Shown: piece by piece, positions 38,858 through 48,375 of the stretch | Position numbering within the stretch: the stretch's first letter is position 1 | Layout: every line of letters begins with the position of its first letter | DNA from: Herminiimonas sp. KBW02 | GTDB lineage: Bacteria > Pseudomonadota > Gammaproteobacteria > Burkholderiales > Burkholderiaceae_D | Direction of reading: 5' to 3' | NCBI RefSeq assembly: GCF_003852535.1 | Contig: NZ_QAJP01000001.1 | Coordinates: 32,602-96,601, forward strand | Length of the DNA: 64,000 nt | Position numbers and translations under genes: made by a program | Notes under the pieces: model-generated | The model's input: only the letters and a program-made list of their open reading frames with translations | Told to the model about the DNA's origin: nothing | The model's database searches: none

Positions 38858-39045
38858 TATTTCTTTGCTCTATGAAATCCAACAGCTATCTGTCCTGATT
38901 TTCTTGCCGTAAGGGGAGTGCTGTCAATAAGAACTTGCAGTGGACGATCGTCCTCAAGATAAGTTTCAGCTATCAGGAGAAACGATCGTTCTCCCCGGAT
39001 GATCGGGTAGCCATTCCGGATGTCGGACTATTGCCGGAACGCAGA

Positions 39046-40251
39046 TTAGAAATATCTGAGCCAGCTGATATCGCGGCGGCGTACCTTCAGGCGTGAGTAC
39101 CACGCCGTAGGTACATACAGCAGCGGCAGCAGCAGGGCATACCAAAGCCATATCCAGTTGAAGTTCTCTAGGCCAAAGCTGACGCCGTGCGTTGCCCCCC
39201 AAATCAGAAAGGCGATGTGATACAGCACGCGTAACACATACATATGCAGAATATAAAAAAACATGGGTGCACCACCGAACACAGCCAGCATACTCAACCA
39301 CCGTTGGCCGTTCCAGCGTTCGAACAAGGCCAGCAAGATGACGCCTATACCCAGGGTCTGGAGCAAGAATAAGAAGGACGGTGGATATTTGGTCAGGGCG
39401 ATAAAACTCATCGCCGTATGTAGTACGGAGTCTTCCGCAGACCAGGGCTTATCGCCATAAAAATTCATTGCCCGCAGCACCACGAAAGCCAGCAGCATTC
39501 CCGCACCCAATACCAGTAAGCGATGCACGCGCTGTTCACTATCCTTATCACGATCAAACCAGCCACCAAGCACATACCCGATGACGATCACACCGATCCA
39601 CGGTAGAACCGGATACGAAGTTCTGGCGACAGCACCGAACGGTAGTGCAATCAGATCGCGTTGATGCAGTAATGCCCAGATGGTAAAGCCGGGCTGATCC
39701 GGCATCAGTTGAATACCGTCGAGCAAGTTATGCCCCCCGACCAGCGCGAGGCCGAGTACAAGTAACAACTTCTTAGGCAGATAAATCAGACCCGCAAGTG
39801 CGATCATGCACACGCCGATAGCCCAGATGACTTGTAGCCAGATAGTCACTGGCAGTTTGACCGTCCATGCCAGCGTAATGAGCGTGACCTCGATCATCAT
39901 CAGCAACAAGCCGCGTTTGAGCAGGTAACTGGCGGTTTCTGCTTTTGTATGGCTGGTCCCGTAGAGATACGCGCTGAGCCCGGTCAGGCCGACAAAGATC
40001 GGGGCACACAGATTGGTGACGATACGCATATAAAACAGGGCTGGCTCTACCGTCATTGGATTTACCGGATCCGTCACGTTCATGTATAGATACCAGTTTT
40101 CGCGTATATGGTCGATCAGCATAATGACCATTACCAGGCCGCGTAATGCATCTATGCTCTGTAGTCTTTGTCTTGATGCTGCGGTGTTCAGCGCCTCCGC
40201 ACCGCAAGGTGGTTGGAGACAGTTCAATACAGAATTTTTCATTGATCTCAT
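39046..40251 (-). CDS. HGSNAT-like multi-pass membrane protein (DUF1624)
   Basis: The protein has about 400 residues and ten predicted membrane helices. The N-terminal RLQSIDALRGLVMVIMLIDHIREN segment contains the Asp-Ala-Leu-Arg-Gly and His residues typical of DUF1624/heparan-alpha-glucosaminide acetyltransferase-like and related acyltransferase families. It has no close functional partner in the neighbourhood and could transfer an acetyl group to a cell-surface sugar. The TonB receptor gene lies upstream on the same strand with a gap of 76 bp, so co-transcription is possible. Confidence 0.75.
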   Translation of the reverse strand: MRSMKNSVLNCLQPPCGAEALNTAASRQRLQSIDALRGLVMVIMLIDHIRENWYLYMNVTDPVNPMTVEPALFYMRIVTNLCAPIFVGLTGLSAYLYGTSHTKAETASYLLKRGLLLMMIEVTLITLAWTVKLPVTIWLQVIWAIGVCMIALAGLIYLPKKLLLVLGLALVGGHNLLDGIQLMPDQPGFTIWALLHQRDLIALPFGAVARTSYPVLPWIGVIVIGYVLGGWFDRDKDSEQRVHRLLVLGAGMLLAFVVLRAMNFYGDKPWSAEDSVLHTAMSFIALTKYPPSFLFLLQTLGIGVILLALFERWNGQRWLSMLAVFGGAPMFFYILHMYVLRVLYHIAFLIWGATHGVSFGLENFNWIWLWYALLLPLLYVPTAWYSRLKVRRRDISWLRYF

Positions 40252-40327
40252 CTAACTTTGATTACAGTAGCTTACTGCTGCCGTGAAACTCTGATACCAG
40301 TCCTGCGACTTCGGCTCGTTCCGTAAA

Positions 40328-42376
40328 TTACATTTTCCAATTCATAGCAATGTAGAAAGCACGACCGGGCCCTGACGAATACATGGGTTGCGCACTACCT
40401 GCTGGCCAGAAGAAGTTGTCGTACCAGACATATTCATATTTGCGATCAGCCAGATTTTTGACTTGAAAATCGACGCTGAGATTCTTGCTCAGGTTGTAGC
40501 GCATATTGGCATCCCACAGCATGAAGCCGCCGAATTTTCCGGCAGCATTTTCTTCGTCGATGTAGTAGCTACCCTGTGCGCGTCCCTGTACACCAAACCG
40601 CCATGCGTCAGAAGGTCGGTAGTCGGCGCCTATATTGGTGATGTAGCGTGGCGTCGAGAATACCTCCTTGCCGGCTAGTGACTGACCCGTACCGGAAAAT
40701 GCGCTGATTACCTTGGCTTCTTGTAATGAATACGAGAGCCAGAGATTCAACTTATCCGTAGCCTGGCCTGATATCTGCAAATCCAATCCGCGCCGGCGCG
40801 TTTGTCCCAGACCTATCGTCGTTCCGGTACTCGGCATATTGGCCACCTCATCTGTAGCGTCCTGCTGCCAGGCAGCTACGCGCATCTCTGCCTGTGGTAC
40901 CGGCTTGAACTTGATGCCAAATTCCTTGCCGGTATTGATCGATGGCCTGTATCCGGTTTGACCTGTGGTCAGATACGCGGGTGCGGTCGAGCCAGTCAAC
41001 ACCTGAAATGTTCGCCCCCAATTTGCGTAAATACTGACGGCCTTTTCAGGACTGTAGACGACGCTGAGTTTGGGTTGATTGATCCAGCCGTATTTCTGCA
41101 ACGATGCAGTTTCGCCCGTCTGTAGACGTGTATTGCCGGAGAAGTGATCGACACGGAATCCGGGAATGATTTTCAGCTTTTCTGTGGGTTTGAATACTGC
41201 CTGCACATAGGCACCCACATTATTTAATGTGTAATGATCGTTATTTTGCGTGCGTGCCGGCGTACCGAAATCTGTCGGGCTGGCATAGTTATAACGCAAG
41301 CGCTGGTAGCTATTATCCTGACGTTCCACATTCAGGCCACCTTCCAGCACGACTTTTTCGCTCGCATTCCAGGTCAAGGTGCCCAGATAGCCAAGCTGAT
41401 CTTCATCCCACAGACGACGTTGTCGCGGCGCGTTGCCAACCGGGTTGCTCGTAAACGTTACGCGACGGTCATCCTGATAGGTATTGAAGTAAAGTTTGTT
41501 GCTGAAGAAAACATCGGGCGTGATTTGCCAGTCTACGTGCGCACTGATATGCCCCATATCGCGATCGTCGCCGTCGTTGGCATTTTTAGTCGGCGACTGG
41601 CGCCGGTTTGCCTTCAGTTCAGTCGCGGTCAGAAAGCCAGCTTCTTCTGCCTTATGCGTATAGGCACGCACGACGAGTCCGGCTTTCAGATCTCCGTTGG
41701 CGGAAGTGAGAAACCACTTGGCCCCTGCTGAGTACTTTTCGGAACGCGAGTGATCGCGATAACCATCCGAATCTTGCTTTGCAAAGAAGTAGTTTTGCGC
41801 AAAGCCATCCGCTTCCCGCCCCATCACTACTTGCATCTCGCGCGTGTTGTAGCTACCGTAGGTGAAGCGACTCTCCAGATAGTTGCCGCCCTGACGCGTA
41901 CCGATATTGATATTGCCGCCGATGTTGTGCAGGCCATAACGCGGATCATTCGTTCCGCGCACGACTTCGATGTAATCGGTATCCAGTGGGAAAACCATGT
42001 CGATAAAGCGTTGATTGCCGCTATTCACGTTACTTGGTATGCCGTCGATCAGTACCTTGATACCGTTGATGTAGCCCTCGCCATTGAACGCGCGAAAGGT
42101 CGCTTTCCCTGACTCAGCTCCCATGCGGAACTCTGTGAGTTGTATGCCCGGCATCTGGCCTACCAGCTCCCAGCTATTCATCACGTTCTTGTCTTGTATC
42201 TGATCGCCGCCGAGAACATCGACTGAAGTCAGGATGCTGCCGGTCATTAATGGCCCCTTACCCTGAGCCGTGACCGGAATCTCGCCAAGCACAATCACGG
42301 CATCTCCGGCATAAGCGGAATAGCCAAGGAAAAACAGGGCAGATGCGACTGCCATGGACATACGATTTATTTTCAT
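40328..42376 (-). CDS. TonB-dependent outer-membrane receptor
   Basis: The ATG at 42376 (682 residues) follows an AGAG-type ribosome site and starts a signal peptide ending SAYA. The plug domain (about 30-160) includes VLGGDQIQDKNVMNSWELVGQMPGIQL and VEVVRGTNDPRYG-like NPRYG motifs; the 22-strand barrel follows, with NLADRKYEYVWYDNFFWPAG near the C-terminus. It lies behind a small His/Cys-rich periplasmic protein gene, a pairing seen around metal-related receptors. The substrate cannot be read from sequence. The C-terminal residue is Met rather than the common Phe. Confidence 0.92.
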   Translation of the reverse strand: MKINRMSMAVASALFFLGYSAYAGDAVIVLGEIPVTAQGKGPLMTGSILTSVDVLGGDQIQDKNVMNSWELVGQMPGIQLTEFRMGAESGKATFRAFNGEGYINGIKVLIDGIPSNVNSGNQRFIDMVFPLDTDYIEVVRGTNDPRYGLHNIGGNINIGTRQGGNYLESRFTYGSYNTREMQVVMGREADGFAQNYFFAKQDSDGYRDHSRSEKYSAGAKWFLTSANGDLKAGLVVRAYTHKAEEAGFLTATELKANRRQSPTKNANDGDDRDMGHISAHVDWQITPDVFFSNKLYFNTYQDDRRVTFTSNPVGNAPRQRRLWDEDQLGYLGTLTWNASEKVVLEGGLNVERQDNSYQRLRYNYASPTDFGTPARTQNNDHYTLNNVGAYVQAVFKPTEKLKIIPGFRVDHFSGNTRLQTGETASLQKYGWINQPKLSVVYSPEKAVSIYANWGRTFQVLTGSTAPAYLTTGQTGYRPSINTGKEFGIKFKPVPQAEMRVAAWQQDATDEVANMPSTGTTIGLGQTRRRGLDLQISGQATDKLNLWLSYSLQEAKVISAFSGTGQSLAGKEVFSTPRYITNIGADYRPSDAWRFGVQGRAQGSYYIDEENAAGKFGGFMLWDANMRYNLSKNLSVDFQVKNLADRKYEYVWYDNFFWPAGSAQPMYSSGPGRAFYIAMNWKM

Positions 42377-42478
42377 TATTAGTAATCTCTTGCACACGCA
42401 GTGCGCCTGACGAAGGATGCCCGAGTCGCAATAATCGACCAGGGGGAAGAAGGGCCGCAGGGCCCGCCAAACAGGAGG

Positions 42479-42853
42479 TCAGGAAAGAGAAGGTGGTGCG
42501 CGCGAGGATGGAATCAGCCAGGCAAACAGCGTGCTGTGCGCAGAAAGGTAAAGCGGGGGAACGAACGTCATGCGAGCATGGTCACCGTCCAACTGCATGC
42601 TCAACATCGCCGGATATCCGGATACATGATGTTTCATGCAAAAGGGGCAGTGTTCGTGCTGTGAGTCCTGCTCGTCTGACGTAGCAGGTTCTGAGAAGGT
42701 CGCGCCGTTACTCAGTTCAACCACAACGTGTTGGTAAGCGTCTTCCACATCATGGTCATGCAGATAGGCGTGCGCAATTGGCGGCAGCAATGCCGCGGCG
42801 ATGGTGCAAACCACCAGCAGCCAGACCAGGAAGACGTTAGGGACGCGCGACAT
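42479..42853 (-). CDS. Small secreted His/Cys-rich protein (DUF2946-like)
   Basis: The protein has 124 residues. The first 30 form a signal peptide or membrane anchor (VFLVWLLVVCTIAAALLPPIAHA). The exported part is rich in His and Cys: HDHDVEDAYQHV and HEHCPFCMKHH, a CxxC with flanking His that can bind a metal ion. This is the pattern of DUF2946 proteins that accompany TonB receptors. It precedes the receptor gene with about 100 bp between, and its promoter lies in the 192-bp divergent region that also carries the Fur box at 43011. Confidence 0.7.
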   Translation of the reverse strand: MSRVPNVFLVWLLVVCTIAAALLPPIAHAYLHDHDVEDAYQHVVVELSNGATFSEPATSDEQDSQHEHCPFCMKHHVSGYPAMLSMQLDGDHARMTFVPPLYLSAHSTLFAWLIPSSRAPPSLS

Positions 42854-43010
42854 TTGTTGAAAGCCGATACAACCAGACAGGATAAGTGCCGTATTTTATG
42901 CAACTTGATTGCATTTTGCAATGGTGTTGCATATGCCTGTCCGCAGCAGGGGCTTTCGCAAAGTAACAACAGCTTCTTTCAAATCGCTGGAAAAAAGAAT
43001 GTGCATAAGT

Positions 43011-43029
43011 GATAATGAGAATCAATATC
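43011..43029 (+). promoter_or_regulatory. Fur box upstream of the siderophore receptor gene
   Basis: GATAATGAGAATCAATATC matches the 19-bp Fur consensus GATAATGATAATCATTATC at 17 positions. It ends 16 bp before the receptor ATG, so bound Fur-Fe would block transcription or translation start. It could also repress the divergent DUF2946-like gene. Confidence 0.88.
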
Positions 43030-43045
43030 AATAACATGTCTTTTT

Positions 43046-45193
43046 ATGTCAGCCCCAGAATTTCAGTTGCGTCCGTTGGTTAGCACTATTCGTTTAGCAC
43101 TTCTCGTCATTTCATCCGTCGGCATTTCCTCAGCAAGTGCGCAGGAAGCCCCATCTGAAAACGTCCTGCCGGTGATTCAGGTGATACAGCAAGGTGAGCA
43201 GTCTGGTTTCAGCACTCAGAAAGTCAACACCACAAAATCCGATAAGCCCCTTTTTGAAACGCCTCAATCCATTACCGTCGTCACGCGCGATTTAATGGAT
43301 GCCCGGCAGGCAACGACATTGGACGAAGCGATCGCAACAGTGGCTGGTGTGACTTCATCTTCACTTGGACGCCGTGGCTGGGATGACTTCCTCATTCGCG
43401 GTCAATCAGCATCTGACACGATGTATCTGGACGGGCTGCGCATCGGTCAGGGCAACTGGGTTTCACAAGAAATTTATGGTGCAGAACGGCTGGAAGTAAT
43501 CAAAGGTCCTGCATCGATTTACTTTGGTCAGGTTACGCCCGGTGGCACGGTAAACATCATCAGCAAGCGCCCAACTGCTGAAGCTTTTAATCAGGTCGGC
43601 TTCACTGTAGGGGATTACGGATATGTGCAAGGCACCTTCGATTTCAATCGGCCATTGAATTCTGCCAATGGCAAGGCCGCAATCCGCATTAATGGCATGG
43701 CAATGAACTCGGATGATCCGACGGATGGTGTGTGGTTCAAGAACCGATACATAGCACCATCCATCTCGCTCGACTTCGGCGCCAGGACGGACTTTACTAT
43801 TCTGACCGCCATCAATCAACGCAACTACGTACGCCAGCAAGGCATTCCGCTTGCCGCTAGTTCATTGGTCAACAATGGTGTCCGTGTCGGCAATAATTAT
43901 TTTGCCGGTTCAAATGGAGTTGCGCCCTACGATGCAGAGCAGAAGTCGATTGGATATGTGTTGACCCATCGCTTTGACAGCGGCTGGACCCTTAATCAAA
44001 CATACCGTCATCTGGAAATGGATATGACGGGGCAACTTGCAAATACCAGCGGCGCCGTGAATCTCGTCACAGGTAATTTTGCGCAAAACGTATTGAGTCA
44101 AAAGTTTTGGGGGCGATCCGATGGGCTTGATACAAATATAACCAAGACATTTGCCCTTGGCGGTACACGTCATACCGTGACTATCGGTGTCGATGCGATG
44201 TACGACGTGCTTAACCAGGATAGCCGTCGCTGCACAATCGCCAACCAAAACATCTACAGACCCAACTACAACCGGGCAGTAGGTCCTTGCAGCCTTACTT
44301 CAATTACCGATACCACGCTTGCACAAACCGGCCTGTACCTGCGTGACTACATCGATATTAATGATCGATTGAGCCTCAGCGGATCGTTGCGCCAGGACCG
44401 GTCCCGCATTTCCACGTATACAGTAGAGCCGACAAAAACTACTTCGGTTAATAGCGAAAAAAATGCCACCACCGGTCATGCCGGTTTAATCTATAAAGCC
44501 ACACAAAATATTGCTCCCTACCTGAGCTATGCGACGTCATTTTATCCGCAGACAGATTTGACATATCCGGGTACGCCGATAGACCCGGAAGAGGGGAAGC
44601 AAAAAGAGATTGGGGTGAAGCTGCTGTCGGATGACAAACGTTTGAGCGCAAGCTTCGCTTACTATGACTTGATGCGCAAGAACGTGAAAGCAGCGGATTT
44701 AGTTAATACCAATTTCTTCATTACGATAGGCGAGCAACGGACGAAAGGCTATGAAGCGGAAGTTTCCGCAGACCTGAAGAATGGATGGCAGTTGTCGGGC
44801 GCCATTTCGATTTTGGATGCGTTCGTAACACAAGCCAATGCGGCGCAGCAGCTTTCAATTGGTCAGCCATTGTCTAACATCCCGAAGAAATCAGCGAACA
44901 TATTTGCTAACTACAACTTCAAAGGAGCGTTGCAAGGTTGGGCAGCAGGTGCGGGCGTGCGTTATGTAGGCCAGAAGATATCTCGTGATGCAGCCAGTGC
45001 TCTGGTTTATTACACAGTTCCGTCGTATACCGTGGCAGATGCCAATGTCTCTTATCAAGGCAAAGGCTACCGTGTGCAGTTGAATATCAAAAATCTATTT
45101 GATAAGGAATATTTCGCGGGCGCTTCGGGGCAGAACTGGGTACCGGTTGGTAATCCAAGAACGGTCATGCTGAGAACGGTATTTGATTTCTAA
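43046..45193 (+). CDS. TonB-dependent siderophore receptor (FhuE/FpvA-like)
   Basis: This 715-residue outer-membrane receptor has a signal peptide ending SASAQ. The plug contains LFETPQSITVVTRDLMDARQATTLDEAIATVAGV and IRGQSASDTMYLDGLR, typical of the TonB-siderophor family; the barrel ends in NLFDKEYFAGASG and the terminal Phe (VFDF). A good Fur box sits just before the ATG, so it should be made under iron limitation. No siderophore synthesis or ABC transport genes are adjacent, so a xenosiderophore is possible. Confidence 0.93.
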   Translation: MSAPEFQLRPLVSTIRLALLVISSVGISSASAQEAPSENVLPVIQVIQQGEQSGFSTQKVNTTKSDKPLFETPQSITVVTRDLMDARQATTLDEAIATVAGVTSSSLGRRGWDDFLIRGQSASDTMYLDGLRIGQGNWVSQEIYGAERLEVIKGPASIYFGQVTPGGTVNIISKRPTAEAFNQVGFTVGDYGYVQGTFDFNRPLNSANGKAAIRINGMAMNSDDPTDGVWFKNRYIAPSISLDFGARTDFTILTAINQRNYVRQQGIPLAASSLVNNGVRVGNNYFAGSNGVAPYDAEQKSIGYVLTHRFDSGWTLNQTYRHLEMDMTGQLANTSGAVNLVTGNFAQNVLSQKFWGRSDGLDTNITKTFALGGTRHTVTIGVDAMYDVLNQDSRRCTIANQNIYRPNYNRAVGPCSLTSITDTTLAQTGLYLRDYIDINDRLSLSGSLRQDRSRISTYTVEPTKTTSVNSEKNATTGHAGLIYKATQNIAPYLSYATSFYPQTDLTYPGTPIDPEEGKQKEIGVKLLSDDKRLSASFAYYDLMRKNVKAADLVNTNFFITIGEQRTKGYEAEVSADLKNGWQLSGAISILDAFVTQANAAQQLSIGQPLSNIPKKSANIFANYNFKGALQGWAAGAGVRYVGQKISRDAASALVYYTVPSYTVADANVSYQGKGYRVQLNIKNLFDKEYFAGASGQNWVPVGNPRTVMLRTVFDF

Positions 45194-45196
45194 AAT

Positions 45197-45220
45197 AAAG
45201 GAGCGCTCAGGCGCTCTTTA
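45197..45220 (+). terminator. Terminator after the siderophore receptor gene
   Basis: AAAGGAGCGC pairs with GCGCTCTTT around a 4-nt loop (TCAG). The trailing T run is short and interrupted. Confidence 0.7.
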
Positions 45221-45339
45221 TTATTCGACCTATTCTCTGGTGGGTTGCATCGGGTGCTTGAATTCACGACCAAGGCGCACTCGTACCTGCCAAGAAAATT
45301 GATTTAATGCATTGGCGGGGCCTGGAGCTTCGCTATTTT

Positions 45340-46857
45340 TTAAGCGATACATACGCGATTGCGTCCTTCTGCTTTTGCTTTGTATAAAGCCTGGTCAGCT
45401 AATTTGACTAAGAATTTGATGTCGGCTTGAGACATGGTGGGTCTTATGGAAGCCACACCTAAGCTTATCGTCGCGTATGGCGCTACATTCGATGAGTGCG
45501 GGATCTTGAATTCTTCCACTGCCGCCCGGATACGATGGGCGATTGCAATCGCGCCTGCCAGATCAGAGTCCGGGAGTAGGACGGCAATTTCTTCGCCTCC
45601 GTATCGAGCGCACAAATCGGCGGGTCTGCCTGGAATGTTCCTGATCGCTTCAGCTATTTTTCTCAGACACTCATCACCCGCCGGGTGGCCGTAAATATCG
45701 TTGTATTGCTTAAACCGGTCTACGTCTATCATTACTAAAGACAGTTCGCTTTTACTGCGCAGCGCCCGGTCAAATTCCGTTTTCAGGGTCGCGTCAAACT
45801 TGCGTCGATTCGCAAGCTTCGTCAGGCTATCTTCCGAGGCTAAGGCCTCCAGTTCCTGTTTTGCTTCTCTCAGCTTTAACTCTGTATTTTCCTTTTGATT
45901 GATCTGAACGACTAAATAAATCCCAAACAAGGTGATCAGGAAAATCAAGACGATGCAAAGCGTTACATGGCGGATGGTTTGCGTGCGCCAGCCAGAAAGA
46001 ATGTCGTTCTTGGCGATTGCCACGGAAACAAGCAATGGATAGTCATCAAGTAGTCGGTAGCTGTAAAGACGTTCTGTCTTATCAACAGCTGCAACCAGCA
46101 TGGCCGTGCCGACAGGTCCTTTATTGCGGTATTCGGTAAAGACGGGGCCTTTTACTACACTGGTACCTATGACGTCTTCCACAAAAGGACGTCTGGTGAG
46201 CATGATGCCATCAGAACTCGCCAGAAATATGGCTCCTGATGTGCTGATGTCGAAGCTGTCATAGAAATTCTTAAAGTAATCCAGCGGAATGGTCGCAAGC
46301 ACCAGTCCGGCAAATTTCCCATCGGGATGGTCCAGACGACGAGAGACGGTGAGCACCCAATGGTTGGTAGATTTGCTTTTTACAGCAGGGCCTATGTAAA
46401 GGCTGCGATGATTGTTTGTCTTATGGTGCAGGAAGTATTGACGGTCTTCGTAGCTTATGCCACGAGCAGCGTCGATATAAGAGGTGACTAAGGGATGCCC
46501 ATTCTGGTCTATGACAAACAGTCCGCCTACGATAGGTTGATCCGCAACCCTGCTGACAAGAAATTCGTGCAAAGAAGAGGGGACAAAGTTATTGATACCT
46601 TTCTCTTCAATGCGCTCGACCAAGCCTGCGAGTATGTTGTCCGTGCTGCCTATCGTTGCGCTGGCGTGCTGCGCTAACGCACGCGCCATGTTCATGGTGC
46701 TGATTTCAAATTCGCGTAGTTTATTTTTTCTGGCTTGCCAGCTATCCCACGCTACCAGAACAATCAATGAATTCGATACCAATACGATAAACAGAACCGC
46801 CTTAAAGATAAGTGTTCGTCTTTTTGAGATTAACTTGCGCGATAAGGATTGAAACAA
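45340..46857 (-). CDS. Membrane-bound diguanylate cyclase (dCACHE-GGDEF)
   Basis: The 505-residue protein has membrane helices at about 17-37 and 285-310 that enclose a periplasmic PDC/dCACHE sensor (GGLFVIDQNGHPLVTS, DRQYFLHHKTNNHRSLYIGPA). A GGDEF domain fills about 340-505 with the active site GGEEI near residues 418-422. The product-inhibition I-site RPAD is exactly five residues before RYGGEE, as in active enzymes. It should make c-di-GMP in response to an external small molecule. It is convergent with the siderophore receptor gene. Confidence 0.93.
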   Translation of the reverse strand: MFQSLSRKLISKRRTLIFKAVLFIVLVSNSLIVLVAWDSWQARKNKLREFEISTMNMARALAQHASATIGSTDNILAGLVERIEEKGINNFVPSSLHEFLVSRVADQPIVGGLFVIDQNGHPLVTSYIDAARGISYEDRQYFLHHKTNNHRSLYIGPAVKSKSTNHWVLTVSRRLDHPDGKFAGLVLATIPLDYFKNFYDSFDISTSGAIFLASSDGIMLTRRPFVEDVIGTSVVKGPVFTEYRNKGPVGTAMLVAAVDKTERLYSYRLLDDYPLLVSVAIAKNDILSGWRTQTIRHVTLCIVLIFLITLFGIYLVVQINQKENTELKLREAKQELEALASEDSLTKLANRRKFDATLKTEFDRALRSKSELSLVMIDVDRFKQYNDIYGHPAGDECLRKIAEAIRNIPGRPADLCARYGGEEIAVLLPDSDLAGAIAIAHRIRAAVEEFKIPHSSNVAPYATISLGVASIRPTMSQADIKFLVKLADQALYKAKAEGRNRVCIA

Positions 46858-46942
46858 TCAACAACCTCGGTCATGAATTGGAGCAACAGATTTGCAGCCG
46901 TCAAAATCGTGCATGATACTTGAGACCATTCGATTAGGGGAA

Positions 46943-47400
46943 TGTTGGTTTGCATCGAAAACTACCTCACGTTTAGAACTCAATTCACTTTGCCAAAGTG
47001 ACTAGGAGATTAGAGTGATCGACGCAGCATTTCTTGGAATTATTCGATGTTGGCACTTTCGTGACAAGGTCTCATTGAGGGAAATATTCAAACGATTAGG
47101 TTTTTCTCGAAATGCCGTCGGCGCTATCGGCGCGCTGAAACTGCCGAGCCAGCTTATGCTGACTGACGTTGCTTTACCTCTTTCGACAAATATGCGTCCA
47201 AGCTTTTAGCTGGGCTAAAGACTAAGGCAACGAAGTCGTGTAAGCAACGATGAACCTTTGAATAGATGCACATCGATCTATATGCGTTGGGATTTGATGG
47301 GGTGTTTGATCGGGCGCAGCCTTCGCCAGACAGTGAAGGGTGGATTGGTTGCAGAAGGGAAATTCTGCGAGCAAATCAACACTCTGTATGTTCTGGATGT
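46943..47400 (+). mobile_element. Truncated IS21-family element, copy 1 (left end and istA 5' part)
   Basis: The stretch begins with an IS21-type left end (TGTTGGTTTGCATCGAAAAC). From the GTG at 47015 comes the IstA N-terminus with its helix-turn-helix: FRDKVSLREIFKRLGFSRN. The later segment MHIDLYALGFDG (about 47266) is also from IstA but in a shifted frame, so the gene is broken. The element stops at about 47385-47400, and no right end or istB is present. It is similar in sequence and order to copy 2 at 47767-48282. Confidence 0.75.
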
Positions 47401-47500
47401 CAATATTCCGCTTTGGACGTCAAAACGAAAAAAATGCATTCTCATAGGGAGAAATGCGGTTTTTTGGACTTCATGTCTTTAAACATGTTCCTGGTGGTGG

Positions 47501-47595
47501 CGGGAATCTCCCGGCTGTGCGCTTGCAAGCGCACATCGCTCAGCCAGCGCAACGCATGCGTTGCGCAACCCTGGCCTCGCCCCGCGTCCTGCGGG
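47501..47595. repeat. Cluster of four adjacent inverted repeats
   Basis: Four hairpins follow one another. CGGG-AATCT-CCCG is at 47501-47513. A perfect 18-bp palindrome, GTGCGCTTGCAAGCGCAC, is at 47517-47534. A perfect 20-bp palindrome, GCGCAACGCATGCGTTGCGC, is at 47547-47566. CCCGC-GTCCT-GCGGG is at 47581-47595. A terminator-like fifth hairpin follows at 47625. It may be a REP-like element, a recombination site or a structured RNA. Confidence 0.7.
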
Positions 47596-47624
47596 TTCGA
47601 TTTCGCAAACGTCAATACAAATAA

Positions 47625-47652
47625 AAAAGGCCATCCTGACGGATGACCTTTT
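47625..47652. terminator. Terminator-like hairpin
   Basis: A 12-bp stem with one mismatch (AAAAGGCCATCC/GGATGACCTTTT) and a 4-nt loop (TGAC) has A and T runs on either side, so it can work in both directions. No known gene ends here. Confidence 0.65.
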
Positions 47653-47766
47653 GTATTTGGTGGGGCGGCGTCCCTCACATTCAGTCAAATAGGCAATATA
47701 GATAAAGGTTTTTTTTGATACGAATTTTTTTCATACCCCCAAAAATACCCCCGCAAATAGGGCGCT

Positions 47767-48282
47767 TGTTGATTTGCATCGAAAACTGTCCCACGTTTAG
47801 AACACAATCCTACTTACCAAAGTGAGTAGGAGATATGGAGTGATCGACGTGGTTTTACTTGGAATAATTCGACGCTGGCACCTTCGTGACCATGTGTCTT
47901 TAAGGGTGATATCTAAACGATTGTGCATCTCTCGAAACACCGTTCGGCGATATCTACACGCTGAAACTGTCGAGCTAGCCTATGCTGATCGACGTTCCCC
48001 GACTTCTCTCGGCAAACACGCTTTCAACCTGGTTAAAGACTGAGGCGACGAAGTCACGCAAGCAACGACGGACTTTGAAACAGAGGCACATCGACTTGTG
48101 TGCATCGAGATCTGAAGGGTCGTGTCGCAGCCTTCGCTAGACAACGGAAGGTAACTCAGTTAGAGCGGGCCAACTCTGCGAGCAAATCAACAACAACTAG
48201 ACAAAGAGGAGAAAACTACTCGATTAATCTCAACCTAACCTCAAATTACATTAATAGGGTGGGTCAAAATTCGATGCAAATA
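47767..48282 (+). mobile_element. Internally deleted IS21-family element, copy 2, with both ends
   Basis: The left end at 47767 (TTTGCATCGAAAACTGTCCCAC) and the right end at 48259-48282 pair as inverted repeats with 19 of 24 matches. Inside is only the IstA 5' part from the GTG at 47840 (LRDHVSLRVISKRLCISRNTVRRYLH, a helix-turn-helix) and degraded later pieces around 48100-48200. istB and most of istA are missing, leaving about 516 bp that resembles a non-autonomous derivative. No intact transposase is present in the window to mobilise it. Confidence 0.75.
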
Positions 48283-48375
48283 CGGGTCAAGTTTCGGCAC
48301 AATTCAATAAAGGTTTGGTCTGATTTCATTGTTTGCCCAACTTCGCAGCTCCTATCTTTCGGGGTGTATAGCATT

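Noticed and set aside
40388..42112. Several plus-strand frames opposite the TonB receptor gene
   Set aside because: Scattered short shadows of the receptor without ribosome sites.
47442..47678. 78-codon minus-strand frame across the inverted repeats
   Set aside because: The frame runs straight through the palindromes and a terminator hairpin, has no ribosome site and overlaps an equally long frame in another phase.
47653..47700. tRNA 3'-end-like sequence (reverse complement ends CCCCACCA) beside the hairpin cluster
   Set aside because: No T-arm or anticodon arm can be folded, and only the last few bases are tRNA-like; an attachment-site relic is possible but not supported.
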